Shown here one piece after another: positions 13,683 through 23,821 of a stretch of DNA of 64,000 nucleotides. A program made the position numbers and the translations under genes. The notes beneath the pieces are model-generated. The model searched no databases. It worked only from the letters and a program-made list of their open reading frames with translations, and was not told where the DNA came from. Source of the stretch: an uncultured Bacteroidales bacterium (lineage in GTDB: Bacteria; Bacteroidota; Bacteroidia; Bacteroidales; P3). Every line of letters begins with the position of its first letter. Position 1 is the first letter of the stretch. The stretch spans positions 1 to 64,000 of the forward strand of contig ONGA01000005.1 in assembly GCA_900317285.1 (NCBI GenBank), read 5' to 3'.

Positions 13683-16268
13683 TTACAATGATTTCAGCAG
13701 CTCTTCGAGCGAGACCTCATCGTGGATGAGAACGTCGCGGGGCTTGGAGCCGTTGCTCGGACCGACGATGCCTGCCGCCTCAAGCTGGTCGATGATGCGT
13801 CCGGCGCGGTTGTAGCCGAGCTGGAGCTTGCGCTGGAGGAGGGAGGTGGAGCCGAACTGCGAGGAGACAACGAGGCGTGCGGCGTCGTTGAAGAACTCGT
13901 CTTTCGACTTGGCGTCGAATTCCTTGTTGGGTTCCTCGTTTTCGTCAAGATATTCGGGCAGTTCGAATCCCTCGGGGTATCCGCGCTGGTCGCCGATGAA
14001 GCGGACGAGCTTTTCAATCTCGGGGGTGTCGATGAGCGCACACTGGAGACGCACCATATCCTTGCCGGCGAGGGAGATAAGCATGTCGCCGCGACCGATG
14101 AGCTGCTGTGCGCCGCCGGTGTCGAGGATGGTCTTGGAGTCGATGCCGGAGGTGACGCGGAACGCCACACGGGCGGGGAAGTTCGCCTTGATGGTGCCGG
14201 TGATGATGTTGGTGGTGGGTCGCTGGGTGGCGATGATGAGGTGGATACCCACGGCACGCGCAAGCTGCGCGAGGCGCGCGATGGGGAGCTCGACCTCCTT
14301 GCCGGCGGTCATAATGAGGTCGCCGAACTCGTCGATGACGACCACGATGTAAGGCAGGTAGCGGTGACCATGCTCGGGGTTGAGCATACGCTTGCAGAAC
14401 TTCTCGTTGTATTCCGTAATCTTGCGCACCTTCGCCTGCTTGAGGAGGTCGTAGCGGGAATCCATCTCAATGCAGAGCGAGTTGAGGGTGCGGACGACCT
14501 TCTTGACGTCGGTGATGACGGCCTCCTCCTCGTCGGGCATTTTGGCGAGGTAGTGGCGGTCGATGGCGGAATAGAGGGAGAACTCGACCTTCTTGGGGTC
14601 GACAAGCACGAGCTTGAGCTCGGAGGGATGCTTGCGGTAGAGCAGCGAAGCGAGCACAGCGTTGAGACCCACCGACTTACCGGTACCGGTAGCACCAGCC
14701 ATGAGGAGGTGGGGCATCTTGGCGAGGTCGGTGACGAAGACCTCGTTGGAGATGGTCTTGCCGAAGGCGATGGGGAGCTCCATCTTGGCGTCCTTGTAGG
14801 CGGGGCTCTCGAGCATGGTTTTCATGCTGACAATCTGGGGCTTGGCATTGGGCACCTCGATACCGACGTTGCTCTCGCCGGGGATGGGTGCGATGATGCG
14901 GATGCCGAGGGCAGCCAGGGAGAGGGCGATGTCGTCCTCGAGACCCTTGATTTTGCTGATGCGGACGCCCGGAGCGGGCTTGATCTTGTAGAGGGTCACC
15001 GTGGGTCCCGGGGTGGCGGAGATGTCGGTAATCTCGATGCCGTAGTCCCTGAGGGTCTGGACGATGCGGTCCTTGTTGGCGATGAGTTCCTCTTTGGTAA
15101 CATTGGTGTTGGCAACCTCCCAGTTCTCGAGGAGGTCGGTCTCGGGCATGATGTAGTCGGAGAGGTCGAGATGGGGGTCGTAGGGTTCGTCGAGCCCGTA
15201 GTGGCGGCGGTAGTCGTCGGGGTCGAGCTCGTCGAGGTCGGACTCGTCGGAAGCATCTGACTCTTCGGGCTCTTCCTCGGGTTCCGAGGGCTCGGCCGGG
15301 GCCTGCTCGTCAAGCCCCTCGATGACGAAGTTGATGCCGTCGCCGGTCTCGTCATTATTCTTTTGCGCACGCGCATTCACACGCGCGAACTCGTCGTCGA
15401 TGTCGAAAGTGACCGTGGCGTCTTCCTCGGGAGTTTCCTGCTCGTCGAGAGCCGAGGGCCTGTGGAAGAGCTTCATGGCCTCCTCGTCGAAGTCGGCGCC
15501 CTCGTCCTCCTCCTGTGCTGCGGCCTGCGATTCGGAGAGCGCGGTGGCGGCGGCAAGGGGTGCCAGGGAGCCTGCGGAGAGGTCGATAAACTCCTCTTCC
15601 TCGTGTTTCTTACGCTCCTGCTCGAGCGCCTTGTCATCCTCGGTGGCGACCTGCTCGAACTCGCTGACGGCCTTGCGGATGTCAACCTTGGGCATGTGGA
15701 CCTCGGGGAGCTCCATCTTGTGGACAAGCACCAGGAAGAGCACCGCCACGAAGAGCAGGAGGACGATGGTCCACCAGGACATGAGCTCGTGGAGAGGCTC
15801 GGCGAGGCGGAGACCGATGCCGGCGAAATGCTCGAATCCGCTGGCGCTCTTGACCCAAGCGCCGCCGATGTAGCCCAGCATCAGGGAGAGCCACAGCATC
15901 CAGAAGAGGGTGCTGCCGAAGGTCTTCCACCAGGGCATGACCTGCACACGCCAGAGGCGCATGCCATAGACAAAGAAGAGGAGACCGAATCCCAGGCTGC
16001 CGATGCCGAAAAGCCTCACCGCGAAAAACTCCGCCAAACCCTGTCCGAGGGTGCCGAGCCAATGGCCGCGGGAGCCGCAGTCGGTGGCGTAGTAGCCTGC
16101 CAGGGAGATGACGAGGAAAATCGAGAAAAGGACATAGGCGGCGCCGCGGATGTGTGCGAAGCGCTCACTCTTGAGGAAAGCCACAAAGGCGGCGGAACGG
16201 TTGCTCCGTGAGGCGCCCTTGGACTTGCCTTTGGACTTGGGGGAAGGTTTCTTCTTTGCGTCAGCCAC
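13683..16268 (-). CDS. ftsK: DNA translocase FtsK/SpoIIIE
   Basis: The 861-residue protein has a Lys/Ser-rich N-terminus, four membrane segments within the first 180 residues, and an acidic Glu/Asp-rich linker to about residue 390. The motor domain has Walker A GATGTGKS near residue 525 and Walker B VVVIDEFGD. The C-terminal winged-helix gamma domain (LGYNRAGRIIDQLEAAGI) reads the polarity sequences that direct DNA pumping at the division septum. FtsK moves chromosome dimers to dif for resolution. The length is usual for Bacteroidetes. Its stop lies about 30 bases upstream of the small lipoprotein genes on the same strand. Confidence 0.93.
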   Translation of the reverse strand: MADAKKKPSPKSKGKSKGASRSNRSAAFVAFLKSERFAHIRGAAYVLFSIFLVISLAGYYATDCGSRGHWLGTLGQGLAEFFAVRLFGIGSLGFGLLFFVYGMRLWRVQVMPWWKTFGSTLFWMLWLSLMLGYIGGAWVKSASGFEHFAGIGLRLAEPLHELMSWWTIVLLLFVAVLFLVLVHKMELPEVHMPKVDIRKAVSEFEQVATEDDKALEQERKKHEEEEFIDLSAGSLAPLAAATALSESQAAAQEEDEGADFDEEAMKLFHRPSALDEQETPEEDATVTFDIDDEFARVNARAQKNNDETGDGINFVIEGLDEQAPAEPSEPEEEPEESDASDESDLDELDPDDYRRHYGLDEPYDPHLDLSDYIMPETDLLENWEVANTNVTKEELIANKDRIVQTLRDYGIEITDISATPGPTVTLYKIKPAPGVRISKIKGLEDDIALSLAALGIRIIAPIPGESNVGIEVPNAKPQIVSMKTMLESPAYKDAKMELPIAFGKTISNEVFVTDLAKMPHLLMAGATGTGKSVGLNAVLASLLYRKHPSELKLVLVDPKKVEFSLYSAIDRHYLAKMPDEEEAVITDVKKVVRTLNSLCIEMDSRYDLLKQAKVRKITEYNEKFCKRMLNPEHGHRYLPYIVVVIDEFGDLIMTAGKEVELPIARLAQLARAVGIHLIIATQRPTTNIITGTIKANFPARVAFRVTSGIDSKTILDTGGAQQLIGRGDMLISLAGKDMVRLQCALIDTPEIEKLVRFIGDQRGYPEGFELPEYLDENEEPNKEFDAKSKDEFFNDAARLVVSSQFGSTSLLQRKLQLGYNRAGRIIDQLEAAGIVGPSNGSKPRDVLIHDEVSLEELLKSL

Positions 16269-16311
16269 GTAGTCGGGTTTTAGGATTCAGAATCGGCGAA
16301 GAGATGAGGGA

Positions 16312-17070
16312 TTATTCGCCCTGGAGGAGTTCGATTTCTTCCTGGAGCTGCTGGAAAAGCTCGGTGAGTTCGTCATCGGAGAGGCTGTCATAGCCGTCGG
16401 GGAGGAGGAAGTCGGCTTCCTTGACCTTGCCCTTGACGACCTCAACGGCGGTGTAGGTAATAGCCCTACCCTCGCCGGCGTCGATGGTGCACTCGAGGGG
16501 CATACCCTTGATGCCGCTGAAGAGGACGTTGATGGCGGGGCCTATTTCCTTGGAGTACCACATGACCATGGGGTGGTCGTTGCCTTCCTCGTCATACATG
16601 TGGCGGATCATCTTGTTGGCGGTCTGACCGGCGATCTGCTTGGTCTCGCCGTCGACATACTCATAGTAGAAGTGGCCGGGCTCGGTGTCGACGATGGAGA
16701 GGGAGTCGAAATCCTCAGGTTTGGCTTCCTGCTTGACAATGAGCTTGCCGCTGCCCTGGTAGGCGAACTCGGAGCCGTTGCTGCGGAGGTATCCCAGAAG
16801 ACCGCTGAGGTCCATGCACTGGGTGGTGCGGAGGTTATTGATGAGGACGCATTCGGCGCCCATGCCGCCGAGGAAGATGGCGCTCTTGGTGAAGAGGTTG
16901 TTGCCGTCGACCTTGATTTCGGCGTTGGCGGCCTCCTCGGGAATGGTCATGGAGACGGAGCCGGTGGACTCAACCTTGTACTTCACGATGCCCTTGAATG
17001 TGTTCTGGGCCATGAGAGCGCTGAAGGAGAACATCATGGCGAAAGCCACGGTAAGAATCTTTTTCATCAT
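16312..17070 (-). CDS. Secreted DUF4412/GLPGLI-like protein
   Basis: A 252-residue protein with a signal peptide ending ALMAQ. The pattern FKGIVKYKVES, an IAGQTANKMI block, MWYSKEIGPAI and GMPLECTI fits the DUF4412/GLPGLI group of exported Bacteroidetes proteins with repeated beta strands and unknown role. The C-terminus is an acidic Glu/Leu/Gln helix. It lies 43 bases upstream of ftsK on the same strand, in the place where some relatives keep a lolA gene, but it does not look like LolA. The family call is moderate. Confidence 0.6.
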   Translation of the reverse strand: MMKKILTVAFAMMFSFSALMAQNTFKGIVKYKVESTGSVSMTIPEEAANAEIKVDGNNLFTKSAIFLGGMGAECVLINNLRTTQCMDLSGLLGYLRSNGSEFAYQGSGKLIVKQEAKPEDFDSLSIVDTEPGHFYYEYVDGETKQIAGQTANKMIRHMYDEEGNDHPMVMWYSKEIGPAINVLFSGIKGMPLECTIDAGEGRAITYTAVEVVKGKVKEADFLLPDGYDSLSDDELTELFQQLQEEIELLQGE

Positions 17071-17176
17071 TTTTTATCTCTTTTTAAATTTATTACTAAT
17101 CAAATTTCATATAATTACGCGGAAGGGCGAAAAAAATTGTGCCGCAGTGAAAATATTTTTCAAACGGAAATATTTT

Positions 17177-17207
17177 TTTGCCATGTCGGAGTTATTTTGT
17201 ACTTTTG
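17177..17207 (+). promoter_or_regulatory. Promoter of the 7TM-HD gene
   Basis: TTTG at 17177-17180 and TACTTTTG at 17200-17207 are 19 bases apart, an exact consensus match, 20 bases before the ATG at 17228. Confidence 0.8.
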
Positions 17208-17227
17208 CATAGTCATAAGTATGCGAC

Positions 17228-19210
17228 ATGAGTAACGTTTTATCGTCGACCGTCAAGCGTTTAAGCTTGATATACAAGATATTCGCGATGCTGCTGACTG
17301 CAGCGTTGATTGTGGTGATTTTCCCGCATTCGCACCACGGGGAGCGCTACGACTACAAAGTGGGCGCCATCTGGAGAGGTGCCGACCTGGATGCGCCGTA
17401 TGATTTTGCGGTGATGAAAACCGAGGGCGAGATGGCGCAGGAAGAGGCTGCCGAGCGGCGTGCCGCCATCCTGTACTACCATGCCGACCCCGACGCCCGT
17501 GCCCGCGCCATCCAACGCGTGGAAGAGCACCAGTGGGGCATCGGGAATGCCGAGCGCACCCGCCTGAGGAAGCAAATTGACAGCATCTACCGCATCGGTT
17601 ACATCGAGAGCGAAGACTATGCCGACGGCGAGCGTCGAGTGGTGGTGCTGGAGGGCAACATCGGCAGCGAGCGGAGAATGGGCGACTTTGTGCGGCAAGA
17701 GGACCTGGAACCGGGCCTGCTGCGCGACAGTATACTGGTTCCCAGTTTGGTACTTGACCGCGAACGCACGGCACTGGAGCTGGAAAGCCGCCTGTCGCAA
17801 CTGAGCTACAGCAGCGAACTCGTGATGGCCGGCGAGCGCATTGTGAGCAAAGGAGAAGAGGTAACGGAAGACAAAGCACAGATACTGAAAAGCCTGGAAG
17901 CCGAGAACGACCGCCGTTTCTCGGACGAATACAGCGTCTGGGGACAGATGGGCGGACAGTTCCTGCTGGCGGTGATTGCGTTTGTCGCCTTGTATATGTT
18001 CCTGAAAAATACACGCCACGCGCTGCTGGAGGACAACCGGAAAGTTTCCTTCGTGATGATGCTGATACTGCTAATGTCGGCTTTCGAGGCGCTGATGGTG
18101 TGGTATGCGCCCGAATGGGTGCTGATAGTGCCGCTGTGCATAGTACCCATCCTGATGAGGGTGTTCTTCGACATGCGTGTGGCCCTGTACATCCACCTGA
18201 CGACGGTCATCATCCTGGCAAACCTGGTGCCCAACTCGTTCGAGTTCATCTTCTACCAGCTGGTGACGGGCATGATGAGCATTATCGCCACCCGCAGCCT
18301 GGAGAAGCGCAGCCAGTTCTTCGTGCTGGCGCTGGTGATATTCGGCAGCTACTCGTTCATCTACACGGCGGGCGTACTGAGCCAGGAGACGAACCTGCAT
18401 GGTCTGGAAGCAACCAAATACCTGATGTTCTTCCTGAATGCCGTGATGACCCTGCTGGCGTACCCGCTGATATACTTGTTCGAAAACCTTTTCGGCATCA
18501 CTACCGACCTCACGCTGCTGGAACTTTCCTCGACCAGCACCAAAGCCCTGCGCGAACTGAGCCGTCGCGCCCCCGGCACCTTCCAGCACTCTATGCAGGT
18601 GGCAAATCTGGCGGAAGACCTGCTGAGTGAACTTGGCGGACATGTGCTGTTGGGAAGGGTTGGAGCACTGTACCACGACATCGGAAAGATGCGCAACCCA
18701 CTCTACTTCACCGAGAACCAAACCAATGGGTTCAACCCGCACAACGAACTGGACTATAACGAGAGCGCCCGCATCATCACCCGTCATATCACCGACGGAC
18801 TGGAGCTGGCACGCGAATACCATCTGCCTGCGGAGGTGCAGGACTTCATCCGCACACATCACGGCACCACCTACACAGGCTATTTCTATGCCAAAGAGAA
18901 AGAGCTGCATCCCGACGGAGGATTCGACGAGAGTGCCTTCCGCTATCCGGGACCGCGTCCCTACAGCCGCGAGACAGCAGTGGTGATGATTGTGGACACC
19001 GTCGAGGCGGCTTGCCACAGCATGAAGGTGCACACAAAAGAGACCACGGAAGAAATGATTGACAAGCTGATAGACGGGAAGATTGCCGCCGGACAGCTGG
19101 ACAACTGCGACCTCACCTACGGCGATATCGCCAAGATACGGAAGCTACTGAAAGCCAAGATGATGAGCATATACCATGTGCGCATCGAATATCCGACGGT
19201 GAAAAATTAA
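17228..19210 (+). CDS. 7TM-HD family c-di-AMP phosphodiesterase (PgpH-like)
   Basis: The 660-residue protein has one N-terminal membrane helix, a large extracytoplasmic 7TMR-HDED domain (about 45-240), seven hydrophobic segments (about 250-440) and a cytoplasmic HD domain. HD residues are visible in YHDIGKM (near 482) with upstream FQHSM and downstream RTHHGTT. The PgpH family hydrolyses cyclic di-AMP to pApA. The diadenylate cyclase gene for this signal is at 57532-58326 in the same window. It has its own consensus promoter and may be read together with the YfhO-like gene 32 bases downstream. Confidence 0.88.
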   Translation: MSNVLSSTVKRLSLIYKIFAMLLTAALIVVIFPHSHHGERYDYKVGAIWRGADLDAPYDFAVMKTEGEMAQEEAAERRAAILYYHADPDARARAIQRVEEHQWGIGNAERTRLRKQIDSIYRIGYIESEDYADGERRVVVLEGNIGSERRMGDFVRQEDLEPGLLRDSILVPSLVLDRERTALELESRLSQLSYSSELVMAGERIVSKGEEVTEDKAQILKSLEAENDRRFSDEYSVWGQMGGQFLLAVIAFVALYMFLKNTRHALLEDNRKVSFVMMLILLMSAFEALMVWYAPEWVLIVPLCIVPILMRVFFDMRVALYIHLTTVIILANLVPNSFEFIFYQLVTGMMSIIATRSLEKRSQFFVLALVIFGSYSFIYTAGVLSQETNLHGLEATKYLMFFLNAVMTLLAYPLIYLFENLFGITTDLTLLELSSTSTKALRELSRRAPGTFQHSMQVANLAEDLLSELGGHVLLGRVGALYHDIGKMRNPLYFTENQTNGFNPHNELDYNESARIITRHITDGLELAREYHLPAEVQDFIRTHHGTTYTGYFYAKEKELHPDGGFDESAFRYPGPRPYSRETAVVMIVDTVEAACHSMKVHTKETTEEMIDKLIDGKIAAGQLDNCDLTYGDIAKIRKLLKAKMMSIYHVRIEYPTVKN

Positions 19211-19242
19211 TAGCAAATATAGAAAAAAGAACTAACATACTA

Positions 19243-21687
19243 ATGAAAAAGAACGTTTGGATTCATTTGGGTATTGTGGCGGCACTGTTTGCAGTGGCCT
19301 GCATCTTCATGTCGCCGGCACTGAAAGGAAAAGAAATGGTGCAAGGCGACTCGCAGAAGTGGGAGGCCATGGCCAAAGAGCAGCTCGACCTGCATGAGAA
19401 AACCGGCGATCCCACCATCTGGAACAGCTCGATGTTCAGCGGCATGCCTGGCTACCAAATCACCACCGGCGTGCAGACGCACTCGGTCTTCGTGCGATTG
19501 AAAAACATTCTCAATCTGCAGTTTGCAGGCTGGGGACGCGACATCGGAGTGCTGTTTCTCTACTTCATTGGATTCTATATCTGCCTGTTGGCCCTGGGCG
19601 CGGGCCCGTGGATGAGCCTGCTAGGGGCACTGGCCTTCGGTTTGGGAAGCTATAACATCATTATCATCGAGGCTGGCCACATCACCAAGGCATGGTCCTT
19701 GGCCATGATGGCACCAATACTGGCGGGTATGGTGCTGCTGTTCAGGCACAAATGGCTCTGGGGCGGCATACTATTTACCCTCTCGTTGGGTATCCAGATT
19801 GCCTTCAACCACATCCAGATAACCTATTACACTATGCTGGCGGGAGTTATCCTGGGGGTGGTCTATGCAGTGTTTGCCGTCAAGGAAAAGGAGGTGAAGG
19901 GATTCCTAATCGCAATGGGTATACTACTGGCGGGTAGCGCTTTAGCCATTGGAGGCAACGCAACACACCTGTTTGTCAACCAAGAATACTCGAAATACAC
20001 CATGCGTGGTGGCAACGACATCACCGTGACGCCCGAAGACCTCTACCATGACAGTGAGCCCGCCTCAATGGGAGGCAAGAACACGGGCCTCGACATCGAT
20101 TACGCCTTCAGCTGGAGCTACGGCGTGGGCGAAACCTACACCCTACTGGTGCCCGGCTCTATGGGTGGCGGTAGCGGCGAGAAAATGAGCACCGAAAGCT
20201 CGTTCTACAAGACCTTCCACAGCGACCATGCCCCCCTCTATTGGGGCAACCAGCCCTTCACAAGCGGTCCCGTCTACTTCGGTGCCATCATCATTTTCCT
20301 CTTCGTGCTGGGGTGTCTCGTGGTGAAAGGACCAGAACGCTGGTGGCTGATTATCGCCACTGTGCTGGCACTGCTCATGTCGTGGGGCAGCAACTTTATG
20401 GCCTTCAACGAGTTTCTCTTCAATCATCTACCCATGTACAACAAGTTCCGCACCCCGAGCATGAGTCTGGTGATAGCCAACGTGACAATGGTGGTAATGG
20501 CCGTGCTGGCGCTGAAGACGGTGATGGACAAGAAGAATCCGATAGACCGCAAGGTGCTGAACCGTAGCCTATACATAGCCACTGGCGTGGTAGGCGGACT
20601 CATTCTGGTGGTGTTGCTGATGAGCGGATCGCTCGGCTATACAGGCGCAAGCGACAATCAGATGGCCGCACAGTACGGTTCTCAGTGGGACATGATAAAG
20701 AATGTGCTCGTTAGCGACCGCGCGGCCCTGTTGCGCAGCGACTCATGGCGTAGCCTCACCTTTGTGCTGCTGGCCGCCGTAGCCTTGTGGCTCTATGTGA
20801 ACGAGAAAGTAAAGAAGGTAGGCATCATTGCCGGAGCGCTGACGGTGCTGGTGATTGTCGACCTGTGGCGCGTGGACCGCCGCTACCTCGACGAGAACAA
20901 CTTTTCCGAGCCCGGCCACATGGCACTGCACCGCAACCAGACGGACGACGCGCTGGACGCCTTGGCTGCGCAGAACGGCGACGTTGACTACCGCGTCTTT
21001 GATCTTTCGGTAAACACTTTCAATGACTCGCGGCCCTCAGCATTCCATCACCAGATTGGAGGCTACCACGCTGCGAAGTTGCGCCGCTACCAGGACATTA
21101 TTGATTTCTACCTCAGCCGTCACATCAACATGGGGGTGCTGAACATGCTGAATGCCCGCTATATTGTGATGCAAAACCGACAGATACAGAGAAACCCCGA
21201 GGCGCTAGGCAACTGCTGGTTTGTGAACGAAGTGAAGCTGGTGCAGAATGCCAACGAGGAGATTCTGGCGCTCAACGAGCTGAACCCCGCCACCACGGCG
21301 GTAGTCAACAGTACCGAGTTCGACGCCACTGGTCTCAAGCCCATCTTCGACTCCACCGCCACCATCGTCATGGAACATCAGCAGCCCTACAGGACCGACT
21401 ATGTGAAGTACCGCAGCCACTCGGCAAGTGACCAGCTGGCCGTCTTCAGCGAGGTGTACTATTCTCCGGACTGGCGTGCCTATATCGACGGCAAGCCTGC
21501 CGAATACATCCGCGCCAACTATATCCTCCGCGCCATGGTTATCCCTGCGGGCGACCACGTCATCGAGTTCCGCTGCGAGGCTCCTACACTGCACCGCCTC
21601 ATCACCGTCAACATCATCTTCGGTGTGGCGCTGGTGATAGCCATCGGCGGCGGCATCTTCTTTGTCTACCGTAAGAAAAAGAAATGA
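19243..21687 (+). CDS. YfhO-family membrane glycosyltransferase-like protein
   Basis: This 814-residue protein has about 12-14 membrane helices in the first 560 residues and an extracytoplasmic C-terminal domain ending in a final helix and a KKKK tail. Motifs include the early MVQGDSQKWEAMAKE region, typical of the GT-C-like YfhO group. Related proteins are implicated in glycosylating lipoteichoic acid or other envelope polymers; the substrate here is unknown. It overlaps the following glycosyltransferase by four bases (ATGA), so the two are likely co-expressed and may act on the same glycan. Confidence 0.8.
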   Translation: MKKNVWIHLGIVAALFAVACIFMSPALKGKEMVQGDSQKWEAMAKEQLDLHEKTGDPTIWNSSMFSGMPGYQITTGVQTHSVFVRLKNILNLQFAGWGRDIGVLFLYFIGFYICLLALGAGPWMSLLGALAFGLGSYNIIIIEAGHITKAWSLAMMAPILAGMVLLFRHKWLWGGILFTLSLGIQIAFNHIQITYYTMLAGVILGVVYAVFAVKEKEVKGFLIAMGILLAGSALAIGGNATHLFVNQEYSKYTMRGGNDITVTPEDLYHDSEPASMGGKNTGLDIDYAFSWSYGVGETYTLLVPGSMGGGSGEKMSTESSFYKTFHSDHAPLYWGNQPFTSGPVYFGAIIIFLFVLGCLVVKGPERWWLIIATVLALLMSWGSNFMAFNEFLFNHLPMYNKFRTPSMSLVIANVTMVVMAVLALKTVMDKKNPIDRKVLNRSLYIATGVVGGLILVVLLMSGSLGYTGASDNQMAAQYGSQWDMIKNVLVSDRAALLRSDSWRSLTFVLLAAVALWLYVNEKVKKVGIIAGALTVLVIVDLWRVDRRYLDENNFSEPGHMALHRNQTDDALDALAAQNGDVDYRVFDLSVNTFNDSRPSAFHHQIGGYHAAKLRRYQDIIDFYLSRHINMGVLNMLNARYIVMQNRQIQRNPEALGNCWFVNEVKLVQNANEEILALNELNPATTAVVNSTEFDATGLKPIFDSTATIVMEHQQPYRTDYVKYRSHSASDQLAVFSEVYYSPDWRAYIDGKPAEYIRANYILRAMVIPAGDHVIEFRCEAPTLHRLITVNIIFGVALVIAIGGGIFFVYRKKKK

Positions 21688-22790
21688 AGATCCTCATCAT
21701 CAGATATAAGAAAACTCTCGGCGTGCCCGAAGGCGGCGAACAGGGAAGTGAGAAAAACCTCATCGTCCTGCGTCAGATTGCCGGTGAGGCAAACGTAGAC
21801 ACCTACTTCATCCACGATGAAGCCCACCGTCGCACAATGGGGGAATACCTGCAGGGCATCGTGTACATGCCCTTGGGCTATTACTTTGGTCTGACACCGC
21901 GCCGCGTGCGCGAGATTGTAGCTATGGCACAAGCCTACGATGTGGTCTTCGTCGACCGCTCGGTATTTGGCATCGTGGCAAAACGGCTCAAAGAGGGGGG
22001 CTACCGTGGACATGTGGTCTGCTTCTTCCATAACGTCGAGGCCGTATACTTCTCAGCCAAATATTCCAACAAGTTCAATCCAATGCGATGGCTGGTGGTT
22101 CCCTGTGCCAACCGCAACGACCGCTGGAGCTGCCGCCATGCAGACCGGACAATAGCCCTCAGCACACGCGACGACGACGAACTTTTCCGCCGCTACGGGC
22201 GGCATGCCGATGTACTGATTCCTGTGGCTTTTGTTGACCGTTACAGACACGACACCTACCCCTCCGAGTCCATCGGGAACCCACCGCTCTGCATGTTCCT
22301 CGGAGCCTACTTCCCTGCCAACGTGGAAGGGATAGAGTGGTTTGTAAAGAATGTGCTGCCAAGGGTGAACATTCGCATGCAGATTGTCGGTAAAGGAATG
22401 GAAAAACTGAAAGAAGCCGACTGGATGCGGCCGGATATCGAGGTATTAAGCAACGTCCCAGACCTGGGACCCTTGTTTGAGGCTGCAGACATAATGGTGC
22501 TACCCATCTTCAAAGGCAGTGGCATGAAGGTAAAGACCTGCGAGAGCCTGATGTACGGCAAGAATATAATTGGTACTCCCGAAGCCTGGAGCGGCTATGA
22601 GCTCGACTATGCAAAAGCCGGAGCCTGCTGCCTGACAGAGGACGAGTTTGTCGCCGCCATCAATGATTTTTGCGAGAGACCGCGACCCCGATTCAACGCT
22701 TACAGCCGTGAAATCTTTATCAACCAATACTCCGCCGACCGCATGGTCGACAAGTTCCGCACAGTATTAACAAGTACTACGCTAGATTAA
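21684..22790 (+). CDS. Glycosyltransferase, GT4-like
   Basis: A 368-residue GT-B type protein. The C-terminal half has FLGAYFPANVEGIEWF, a QIVGKG strand, and VLPIFKGSGMKVKTCESLMYGK. The last is the nucleotide-sugar-binding region of family 4 transferases with the conserved G-x-x-x-K-x-x-E pattern. It overlaps the YfhO-like gene by ATGA. Its TAA (22788-22790) interleaves with the TAA of the convergent CgeB-like gene (22787-22789), so no intergenic space separates it from the phosphonate operon. The sugar is not predictable. Confidence 0.82.
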   Translation: MKILIIRYKKTLGVPEGGEQGSEKNLIVLRQIAGEANVDTYFIHDEAHRRTMGEYLQGIVYMPLGYYFGLTPRRVREIVAMAQAYDVVFVDRSVFGIVAKRLKEGGYRGHVVCFFHNVEAVYFSAKYSNKFNPMRWLVVPCANRNDRWSCRHADRTIALSTRDDDELFRRYGRHADVLIPVAFVDRYRHDTYPSESIGNPPLCMFLGAYFPANVEGIEWFVKNVLPRVNIRMQIVGKGMEKLKEADWMRPDIEVLSNVPDLGPLFEAADIMVLPIFKGSGMKVKTCESLMYGKNIIGTPEAWSGYELDYAKAGACCLTEDEFVAAINDFCERPRPRFNAYSREIFINQYSADRMVDKFRTVLTSTTLD

Positions 22791-23821
22791 AGATTCTCAA
22801 GAACATTCCTCATCCTGCATTCATAGGTGTGAGCCGATAGAATAAGAGCGCGTGCTTGTTGAGCCCTTTGCTCTCGTTCCGTTTCGTTCTTCGGATCAAG
22901 AGCCCATGCTATTTGCTCTATCAAATCTGCCTCATCTTTATATAATCCGACCTCAGAATTCTGAAATAGACTTTGAATATAGGGATTGGTGTCGCATACT
23001 TGATAGGAGCCTGTGGCGGAAATCTCATATAATTTTGGATTGGCACCTACAACCTGCTGCTCATTGTGGATATTGAGTACCACACGTGCCATATTATAGT
23101 CCAGATTCAACTGCCGAGAAGAGGTATTCCGATTTGTATATATGTCACGTCTCTCACGCGTGACAGATTTCCATAAATCTTTGTACCATGGTTTATAGAT
23201 TCCCCATACCCGAATCTTCTTGTCAGGGAAAGCAGCCACTACTGACTGAATCAATCGCATACGTTTAGGCGACTTCCACATATCGGCAGCAAAAACAATG
23301 TCCCACTCCTTTTTGACGTCAGGGATATTAAAATAAGCCGAGGGGTCCACTGCCTGAGGGAGGAACTCGGCAACAATCCCTAAGCGGTCCCTAATTAAGC
23401 GAATATCCTCCTGCTCATAACAAAAAACCTTGTGGCAAAACGGAACAATATTCCAACATTGAGACACGCGAGTAATACTATCATAGAGCCAGGCAACAAC
23501 CATTGCCGACTTCCGGAAATGCTGTACCGCATCCGGTGTCAGCATCTCGCCGTTGAGGAGAAAAACAACCTGAGGACGGACCTTGTCGAATGTCCCCACC
23601 GCTTGCGCCGAAAAACACTTCCGCGACTTATCCCTCATCCCTTCCTTGTCACCCGCAACCTTATATGCAACCTTGTTCCATCTCGTGTACGGAGATATGG
23701 GTGTATCATAGGATTCTACGACCACCTTTCGTCCCAACCTCTCCAGGGCCGACGAAACAAAACGGTTAAAATCATGGAAATTGGGGCCGATAAGAAGAAC
23801 AGCATGATTGCTCTTTACCAT
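22787..23821 (-). CDS. CgeB-like glycosyltransferase
   Basis: A 344-residue protein with an N-terminal half of the DUF3880 type (FLLNGEMLTPDAV, VAWLYDSI) and a C-terminal glycosyl transferase 1_2 domain. The DIVFAADM, NIHNEQQVVGANPKLYEISATG and later acidic region match the CgeB spore-maturation-like family. It is the last gene of the phosphonate operon and overlaps licD by 7 bases. It may build the glycan that receives the phosphonate, although the acceptor and donor are unknown. Codons are more A/T rich than in flanking housekeeping genes. Confidence 0.75.
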   Translation of the reverse strand: MVKSNHAVLLIGPNFHDFNRFVSSALERLGRKVVVESYDTPISPYTRWNKVAYKVAGDKEGMRDKSRKCFSAQAVGTFDKVRPQVVFLLNGEMLTPDAVQHFRKSAMVVAWLYDSITRVSQCWNIVPFCHKVFCYEQEDIRLIRDRLGIVAEFLPQAVDPSAYFNIPDVKKEWDIVFAADMWKSPKRMRLIQSVVAAFPDKKIRVWGIYKPWYKDLWKSVTRERRDIYTNRNTSSRQLNLDYNMARVVLNIHNEQQVVGANPKLYEISATGSYQVCDTNPYIQSLFQNSEVGLYKDEADLIEQIAWALDPKNETEREQRAQQARALILSAHTYECRMRNVLENL